Origin: Fusarium oxysporum f. sp. lycopersici 4287
Lineage: Eukaryota; Ascomycota; Sordariomycetes; Hypocreales; Nectriaceae
Direction of reading: 5' to 3'
Length of the DNA: 64,000 nt
NCBI RefSeq assembly: GCF_000149955.1
Contig: NC_030994.1
Location: forward strand, 965,904-1,029,903
The notes under the pieces are model-generated. The model worked only from the letters and a program-made list of their open reading frames with translations. It was not told the origin of the DNA and did not search any database. Position numbers and translations under genes: made by a program. Shown here in pieces: positions 56,394-64,000 of the stretch. How positions within the stretch are numbered: the first letter of the stretch is position 1; every line of letters begins with the position of its first letter.

Positions 56394-58028
56394 AAGACAT
56401 AAATTGAATGAAGCAAGGAAGTCGGCATGTTTTTGAGTACGAGAGAACGAAAAGACAGAGAAAAGAAAAAGAAGAATACGAGTTTGGTCATGGATATACA
56501 ATAACGATACGACCCGCAGAAGAGGACTTCGGACACGACCAAGCAGTCTGATCAGGAACGAACGGATGGACAACAGACGAGTCGCATTTCCAGGGCGTTT
56601 ATCAGGACTTTTGTCACATTATGCTCCTTTTCGACCTTTGCATTATCAGTACACATCTCCTTTTACTACTACTACAATTATTACTGCTTTTACACAAATG
56701 CACACATGCTCCTTGGAGACTTCACTTGGTCTCAACAACATATCATATTGAATCAGTCGGTTTCAGCAATGCTTCGAAATAAAGAGTTACATCAGACTCT
56801 TGTGTCTATTAGAATTGGCTTTGGGGGGGTCAGGTGTTTTAGTTGCAAGGCGTTCAGGGAGTGCAGATACCCTTTGGGCAGCGAATTTGCTTGCCTGTTT
56901 CAGTGATACAAACTAGAGTAAAAAGACTTTGGGAGTCAGGTTTCTAGAAAGAGGCCTTGTAAAGTATTGTAGGATTCTTGCATTAGGGGGAATAAAACGG
57001 TTCAGGCAGTTAAGCCTATCGAATAGTATCAGGCTAGAAGATATTCAGATTATACGCACTCTTCTTACTCAGTGCCGTGTACTCTACTGTAGTTTGACAT
57101 GTCAAGCGAAGACATAACTCTACGTTCCGAGTGCCATCACTCAACACTGACAGCTATAACTGAGACTCAGATTTGCTTGTTCTACGATCGTAGGCCATGT
57201 CTGACAACTTCAGCTTCTATCTCGATCTGGCCTTGGAAAACAGAGCAATAGCCCATAGTTCTCACCTCGTTTAGTTAGTCCTTCAATACCGGGTAACCAA
57301 CATGTGTAATTTCACATACATATCAGATCATTCACTCAGCCTATAACCATCAGAGTAATTTCATCTTGACCAAGTTACTACATCAACGTCCCAACTTCAC
57401 AATTATATTGTGTCGATCTCAGTCTTAACGTCATAGCCAACCACGCACAGAACAACACATTCAAATTTCAAGGTGTGTCAGAAACGCGCACCGGGTTCGG
57501 AACAGTCAGCGATTGATTGATAGAAATCGAGACAGGGTGGACACAGACCGAAAGCGTGTACTATACCTACTTTATGTACTGTACTTTGTTTCGTCATTCA
57601 GACTCTGCCTTGATTTTTGGTGTTTCTGTCCCTGACGATCTTATCTCTTTGACTCAGTGAAATGCCCTGGTGAAACGCATCCGGACGCCACAGTATCCAC
57701 GTCAGATGCAGGGGCATGATGAGGAATTGATCAACGGGGGGTAAATTGGATAATCCTCATTTGAATATGCATATTCTTTTCATCTGACAAAATTTTTATT
57801 TGCTGTTAGTGATATTTGTTCAGCCACGCTGACGATTGTAATTTAGAGAGCTAGCTAGGGTACACAATGCTGTGGGGTATCGATTCCATGAGTGAGGGGT
57901 GAGACGTCAGTCTCAGATGGGAAAGCTTGACAATAACCAACGACCGGGCTTTGAGGTGTCTGGTGTATCAAGACATGAGGCCTTAGTCCCAGGCGAGGGC
58001 TTGAGCACAGCCAATAATCGGCTTGGGC
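56394..58028. other. Convergent intergenic region of 1.6 kb
   Basis: THO2 and the PI-PLC gene converge here, so both 3' UTRs are included. No gene is seen; open frames are short and scattered. The stretch from about 57000 to 57850 is AT-rich. Confidence 0.45.
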
Positions 58029-59081
58029 TTATGCCCGCTTCTTCGTATATGACTTGTTCCATCGAAGAATGGCATCAATGAACTTCTTGCCGGGAAAATC
58101 GATGATGACGATTCCAGTCCTGGTGGTGTCTTCGTTGTCTTCAAAATCTTTAATCCATTGGCCAGTCATGTCGTTCATACCAGTGACAGTTCGGTTCATA
58201 GGTCCAGCCGCAGCCTCGATGGGCAAGACACCGACAGAGGCTGAAATATGTGCCAAATAGAGGACTTTGTTGTCGAGAGCTGCTGTTGCGGCGAGTTCGA
58301 GAGCATCACGGATCGCAGTCCACTTCTCCGACAGATGGTAGATATCAGGAATGATCCATTTATCTTCTAGAATCATTTGATGACCTTCCCACTTCACACC
58401 ATATGGCCCTCCTCGCCAAGCTGGGAAGTTCTGAAGAACAAAGATCTTGGAGCGAAGACTACCAAGAGTTGGCAGAGGTTCGGAAGCGCTGTAGTTGTAC
58501 AGTCGATCTCCGAGTGGGTATTTGTTGAAGGCGGCTTCGAATGACAGAGTGTTGTTGTCTCCAATGCCGTTACCTTCCTGCTTGAGGCGCATGATGATCG
58601 TCTCAGAAGGGTTCCTATCCAGGAAGTCGTTCATATAGCCAACCACATCCTCGAAGCTGAAGCCAGTGTAGCCATTAGCATGGTAAATATGCAACTCGTC
58701 ATCACGCACACGAGCGCGGATGTCGAAGTAACGAATACCTGCCTCCAGCTGGGTAGTCAGGTTCCAGTTCTGACACTGCAGGACCTCTGTTCCTATCTCG
58801 TAGGTCATTGTGTCATGTGTGCCCGGTATACTAAGGCTCGAAAGGAATACATCGTCGGGAATCTCGGCCATCCAGGTCGGGTTGTGAGCCAAGTCAGCAT
58901 CGAAGCTGTAAGCACTCGAATAACCACGGTAGCAATTCCCATACACCATACAAGGTGCGATGGAGAGAAGGAGATAGATGATACACATAATGAAGAATGC
59001 AACACCTCCTAGTATCATAGGAAGACGTCGAGTTCGATTCACAGGAGTCGAGAGACTCCGAAAGCCTGATATCGCGACCAT
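58029..59081 (-). CDS. Membrane-anchored PI-PLC X-domain protein
   Basis: A single exon encodes 350 residues. A short basic N-terminus (TPVNRTRRLP) is followed by one helix (about 21-43: MILGGVAFFIMCIIYLLLSIAPC), so it is a type II membrane or secreted protein. The catalytic domain is of the small bacterial-like PI-PLC type, with the first histidine in SIPGTHDTMTYE (His89), RYFDIRAR (118-124), and the second histidine in HIYHANGY (His134). NPSETIIMRLKQEG and KIFVLQNFPAWRG also fit the family. It lacks the Y and C2 domains of eukaryotic PLC. The substrate may be phosphatidylinositol or GPI-type lipid; that cannot be settled here. Sites such as NRT and NNT suit glycosylation. The gene stands alone, with long gene-free DNA upstream. 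Confidence 0.9.
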   Translation of the reverse strand: MVAISGFRSLSTPVNRTRRLPMILGGVAFFIMCIIYLLLSIAPCMVYGNCYRGYSSAYSFDADLAHNPTWMAEIPDDVFLSSLSIPGTHDTMTYEIGTEVLQCQNWNLTTQLEAGIRYFDIRARVRDDELHIYHANGYTGFSFEDVVGYMNDFLDRNPSETIIMRLKQEGNGIGDNNTLSFEAAFNKYPLGDRLYNYSASEPLPTLGSLRSKIFVLQNFPAWRGGPYGVKWEGHQMILEDKWIIPDIYHLSEKWTAIRDALELAATAALDNKVLYLAHISASVGVLPIEAAAGPMNRTVTGMNDMTGQWIKDFEDNEDTTRTGIVIIDFPGKKFIDAILRWNKSYTKKRA

Positions 59082-62000
59082 ATCGACAGGCTGAGTGCGG
59101 TCGAAGCCGGAGGGGCCGGAAGGGACCTTTCGGTCAACTAGTCACATCGGCAGGTAAATCGAAGATATTATAGAGAGCTCCAGGCTCAGTTATTCAGTCG
59201 CGGGTATTGAAGCAGCGTTGTGAGGCTTAGTATGCAGATATCGATGTTTGTTGTGAATGTTGATATTGTATTGGCAAGGCTGATGATGCGTATCTCAAGG
59301 ATCAGAGACGCATCCGACTTAGGCGATGACATAGAGCTAGGGAGCTTGGGCCACCCTGCGGTGCCACCTGCGAGAGCTGAAGACCGTGAGTGGTCAGCTT
59401 TAAAGCGCTATTGTTACAACTTTCTCCAGACAAGACATGACAAAGCATTGTGAGATATGCCTACCCTAGATCAGCATCCCATCTGAAGATTGCACCCATA
59501 ATTTCATCTGTTCACAAGAGCCACATCTCATCAAGTAATCAAAATAGAGATTTCGTGGCAAGCCGGACCTATGTAGTCAAAAGTCTCGATTGGGTTCGTC
59601 CATAAAAGGTTTGTTTTGCGGCTCTGCCCCATTACCTCGACTAAGATCTCGACCGAGTGTTTCACTTCGATTAGCTTTGCATTCGCGAAAAACTCAAAGC
59701 TATAGTGGGAAGGCCATGACGCTCGAAAGACGATGAACACGCATGTCAAAAACAGAAGCAGACCCAACAAGTAAGTTAGACTACTCGACCGAGCTTATAT
59801 GTTTGAAAACTGCTCCATCGTCGTCGTGGAAAGCTGGAGTATCTCTCCCACATGCCGTGTATTTAGCTCTGAGATGTACTAATCAATTATATCCAAAGAG
59901 TCATAGACTACAGAACGGTTACGTGCACTGCACATTGGAAAAGCTGGGAGTAGAGACACAACAGCAACATACAGCTGAATATCATTACAGACAAAGCTCC
60001 ACGATGCTGCAGTTTGCAAAATGCTCCGGAACATTAGGGCGGAAAAACTAAAAAATTGAGCCTCTACACCCTCACGACGCAACTTACATCGACCGACTGC
60101 AGCTGGTGGCGGGCGGCTTGCAGATTGCGGACCCTGAAGTGGCATTCTCCTGGCGATGCGGCGCAGCTAAACACGCAATAGCGACAGTGGTTGAGCTTGT
60201 GATTTGCCTGTGACAGCCTCTTCCCTCAACATGAAGGAATCATGTATTCTCACTGAAGCATCATAGAGGGGAAAATAGTACATGCAGAGGGGGTTGTACA
60301 GTACGTCAAGGTTCGTCGGCTAAGTAAAGACAGACAGTGATGCTTTGTAACACAACCTAGAGCCGAGAAGTCACTACAGTACATTGACAGAAGGACCAGG
60401 CTATTGGCATGTGCGAACATGTCAGAGTTTAGTAAAGTTATACAACGGAGCCTCAACTACACAAGACAACGTGATACAGACCAGTCATGATGGCAGCGGT
60501 CAGAGGAACATGTCGGATGTGGCGGCCAAGATATTTATGGTGACAGCCTCGGTTTACGGCTCGATGATGCCGATACATTTTCACGAGACATAATACAGAC
60601 TACAGTACAGTAACAGAGAATCGTGACAATACCCCCACGCATATCATCGCTTGCGTGACTCTCCAAGCACACAGCCGAGAATTTGGTTGGGAATAGCGTC
60701 ACAGATTGAGACATTACGAAGCATCCATCTTTGCCACGCCCGTGTTCAGGTCAGGTCAGTTCTGACAAGCAAAGGGTTCTCGAGAAATACGATACAGCAT
60801 GTAAGAAATCGGAAGCGCTAGCTACGCTATTGGACAATTGGACACAAGCGCGTCAAAGAGGGTGTACTCGTCTGCAGAGATGGGGTAGCAGTCACTGTAC
60901 TTGGCGGCAGTTGGAGTTCGTGTTGGGCTTGATGGTGGGTGTTGAAGTCGGATGCTGAGAATGTGAGTGAGATTCAAAGGTGGTGTAGGTACAAGACATC
61001 CATAGCATAGTACATGATCATAATGCCTCTTCAGATGAGAGTGTGACGAGGTTATTGGACCGCCAGTGACATACAAAATTAAAGGCGATGGTTCCTGGAT
61101 AATAACTGATCGAAATATTAACCAAGTGCCAAGTTTTTGATCATCATTATCGATAATAAGAGGCTGCGACTATAGGTGCATATACAAAAAACGCCCCGGA
61201 TTTTAGAACAAGAGGCTCACAAACTCCAGCCATTTCTAAGCTTCACCACCATATCGTGCATATCGTGCCATTTTCCACACAGAAAAAGACCGAACCGTAG
61301 CAACGTCGTCTCAAGATAGACTAGACGGACCTCTTAGCGTGTGAGCATACCAAGGCTACCTTAGGTATCAATTGACTTTTGTTCTAAAAGATACGTATTC
61401 TCGAGTTGGTTTACGTGTTCAGCTGGACAAGGCAATGGATGGATTCTCTGAAAGTTAAACCCTCAAGCTAATAACCTTGAATCAGCTAGACTAGGTAGAC
61501 ACACAGGAGAGAGAACTGGAGCTACTGAGTAGATTGTTGCCTGGTCAGAAAATTAATGGTGAGTTAGATCTCCAGTCACACGACAACAGCGAATCTCTGT
61601 ATCAGTGACGTCGAATAGTGAAAGGGAGACTCGCTTCCGCGTATTGTATTGTCCAGTCTTGTTGACCATGACAAAAATATTTAAAATTGTCAAGGGTTAT
61701 GATCTGATGGATTGATTATACGAGAGCGGGGAGACGGGTCAATGCTCGTGTTATTGCAAGGGCAAGTTTCTGCGTCAAAGATAAACGTTCATTCCTGACA
61801 CATGATTGACTTGGAATCAACATGGAAACGATTCAGATAAGGATAAAGAAAGAGAAAAAGGCTTGTTCTGTTTCTCTATGGAGTAAATAATCCGATCGCG
61901 ATCGCTCGCTCGCTCACTATCATGCGGGAATCTCTAAGAACATGGCCGAACGGTTTCGCGCATGTTATTTCATGTTTCTTTCCAACCTTATCCCACTTAC

Positions 62001-64000
62001 AACCTTGTCAAGTCCATTATAATCCATGCTCCCTCTCTCCCTTCCGCGGGCCGGCTCCAAAATGACTGAAACCATGAGTCCCACGGAGCAGGGATATTGA
62101 GATTTTGGTTATGGTCTGTGGACTGTGGAGCAGCCAGAGATATTGCGAGATATTCACTGGTTTTGATGCCGATCAAACATCTCAGGCCTCTAGAGGTCTT
62201 ACAATTCTCACCCACAACCATCATCTTGGTCTCTACTTTGTCCGGCGACGGGATCGTCTTGGTTTAAAAACGCAAAACTTACAAAAAGGGGCCGGAAATG
62301 GCCCGTTACGGTAGGTCGACGTTTCCTAAACTGGGCGATGCCACGTCCAACGGCGCGGCGCCGAACTCAGGCACTAGTTCATGTGAGTTGAGTTCTATGT
62401 TGGGGATAGTGAGAGACAGTAGAGTACGGTAAAGTAGTGCTTAGAAGCGGGAAGAGAGTCGAGCTGTAATACACAGCGGGATGCACGGCAACTTTGTTTG
62501 TCCCCAATTGCTTCATTCTGTCGTCTTCGATTGAGGAGAATGGGATGTTTTTCACACAATAAGGAATGGTTCCATAGCCAAGAGGAGCCGCTAGACTCAC
62601 GATATCAATCGCGCGTTTGGAGGGTGGGAACAGTGGAGTCAAAACAAGATGATGCGCATGGGGGTTAACCAAAAATATGCACCAATATCCAGGCCTATTG
62701 GGGCTGTTATAATTCTGTCAAGCTATCTTGACTGAGATCTTGGGTTGGAGCGCGAATTACCGTTCAACAGTTACAGCAAACGCCGAGATCTTTAGAGGAG
62801 TTGTGTTTCAATAATCTCGTTCTAGCGTTGTACGTTGTAGGATTTGAAGAGCCATCTGCGCGTCATAACAGGAGGAGATGGAACGGAGAAAGAAAGAGTT
62901 TGTGACTCTGATGCTTTTTCTTTTTAACGTACCGAAGGAATCACACAATGGGAACCAGAGAGAAGAGTGCCAAGGGCTGAGGTCAATCCGGATAAAGGGT
63001 TGCCGAGAAGAGAGTGAAGTGGTTGTCACTCTCCAATTTCAATTTCTCAAGCCCATAAAGGTAGCGGCAAGCCAAAGCCAAAAGGTTGAAGCCAGCTGAT
63101 TTATATGTTAGTATCCTAGACTATTTGAGGAGAAAAGGAGTTGTTTAATATTTAAAGAATATAAGAGCATTCAGTGAAAGATATAGGTAGACAGAATGAC
63201 GGTTTGCAAGGATCACCTTTCCCATACAACATCACCATACAATTCACATTTCAGACCACGAATTGCGATTGTCGGACGGGCTCTTGCAACACTCCGCAAC
63301 AGTCTTAGTACTCGTCTCACTCTTCGCTTCTATCAAGATCGCCGCTCGCACCCTTGTCCAGGGCCCATGCAGATCCCACTCCCTCTTCTTTGATTGCCCC
63401 TGCAACTTCAACACGATATGACACGACACGCCCCCTGTCAACCTCCCGTAATAAAACCCAACCAACCCAAAAAGCACTGTCACTCCCCTAAAACAACAAC
63501 AGCGCCCACTGGCTCTCAGCGGTGACGACATCTGCTACAGGCATCATATGAGGCCACGGGCGCCTCGTGTTTTAGTGTCTTGTTGGTTATGGATAGGGGA
63601 GCTTGCGAAACGAGGGTCCATCTTTTATCTTATTTTATTTAATGAATTTTTTTTTCTGTCGAGCTGTGATTGAGGATCATATCAGATTTTAAGAGGAAAA
63701 GCCTTGTGTGCAATCCCATAATATGTGAAAATCGTTTCGTCACTGTGATTCTGTGGACAGCTTCATACTGGACCTGTTGTTGACCAGCAACAACGCGAGG
63801 ATTGCTTACCTCAGGTAATTTCAAGTCGATCAGTTCTACCTCTTCTGGCTCAATTAATTTCTTCAAGTTCCTTTCCTGTAATATCATCTTATCTCTCTTC
63901 TTCTCTTTCTACGCACAATTGACTTGTCCTTCATTCCTTTCAATTCGTTCCTTAATATTCTTTCATTCTAAGCTCAATCCTTTTTGCTACCACCCTCATT
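59082..64000. other. Gene-poor region of 4.9 kb to the window end
   Basis: No coding sequence is supported on either strand; the open frames (for example 59743-60051 and 62808-63029) are short and without coding bias. A self-complementary GATCGCGATC with GCTCGCTCGCTC lies at about 61895-61916, and a G/C-rich GGCGCGGCGCCG block near 62354-62365. The last 110 bp are strongly pyrimidine-rich and read like the 5' leader of a plus-strand gene that starts beyond the window. Confidence 0.4.

Noticed and set aside
56394..58028. Small open frames after THO2 (for example 56706-56906)
   Set aside because: They lie in the 3' region of two convergent genes, are short and have no coding bias.

Overview
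The window looks like nuclear DNA from a filamentous ascomycete, most likely a Sordariomycete close to Fusarium. Genes are short to medium, with many 45-60 bp introns that have GT(A/G)(A/T/C)GT-type donors, CTAAC/CTGAC branch points and AG acceptors. Messages have CT-rich leaders, and the protein set is typical of Pezizomycotina. I found no tRNA, 5S rRNA, CRISPR or prokaryotic-type signal. The species call is inference.

Layout, left to right. Bases 1-193 hold the 5' end of a secreted-protein gene that runs off the left edge. A SAM-dependent methyltransferase (852-1891) follows, then the large nucleoporin Nup170/Nup155 (3440-7751, minus). Next is a divergent pair of ER lipid enzymes, 3-ketoacyl-CoA reductase (8613-9669, minus) and Erg28 (10055-10625, plus). 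Gal7 (10776-12019, minus) and the SAGA adaptor Ada2 (13052-14793, plus) come next. Between 15.3 and 18.4 kb lie four small single-pass membrane proteins with proline-rich tails. After them are a Cdc25/rhodanese-type phosphatase (18737-19261, minus), an HD-domain nucleotidase (20227-21237), a fungal protein of unknown function (22482-23882) and a secreted chitin deacetylase (26760-27694).

A gene-poor stretch of almost 5 kb precedes a Zn2Cys6 transcription factor (32561-34943), a Mx/dynamin-like GTPase (35953-38322) and a Pho84-type phosphate transporter (38849-41327, minus). A second gene-poor stretch (41.3-46.2 kb) leads to homoserine O-acetyltransferase Met2 (46220-47893, minus), the very large THO complex subunit Tho2 (49037-56393) and a membrane-anchored PI-PLC X-domain protein (58029-59081, minus). 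The last 4.9 kb has no convincing gene.

Most genes are housekeeping genes of separate pathways: nuclear pore, mRNA export, SAGA, sterol and very-long-chain fatty acid synthesis, galactose, methionine and phosphate. There is no secondary-metabolite cluster. The least explained features are: (a) a dispersed family of ~135 bp terminal-inverted-repeat elements with three good copies and one decayed copy; (b) the 15.3-18.4 kb run of single-TM proteins, three of which carry PPxY motifs and so resemble Rcr-type adaptors of Rsp5/NEDD4 ubiquitin ligases; (c) a 33-codon, coding-like upstream ORF in front of the Zn2Cys6 factor; (d) nested fold-back DNA near 25.8 kb; and (e) the three long gene-poor blocks.
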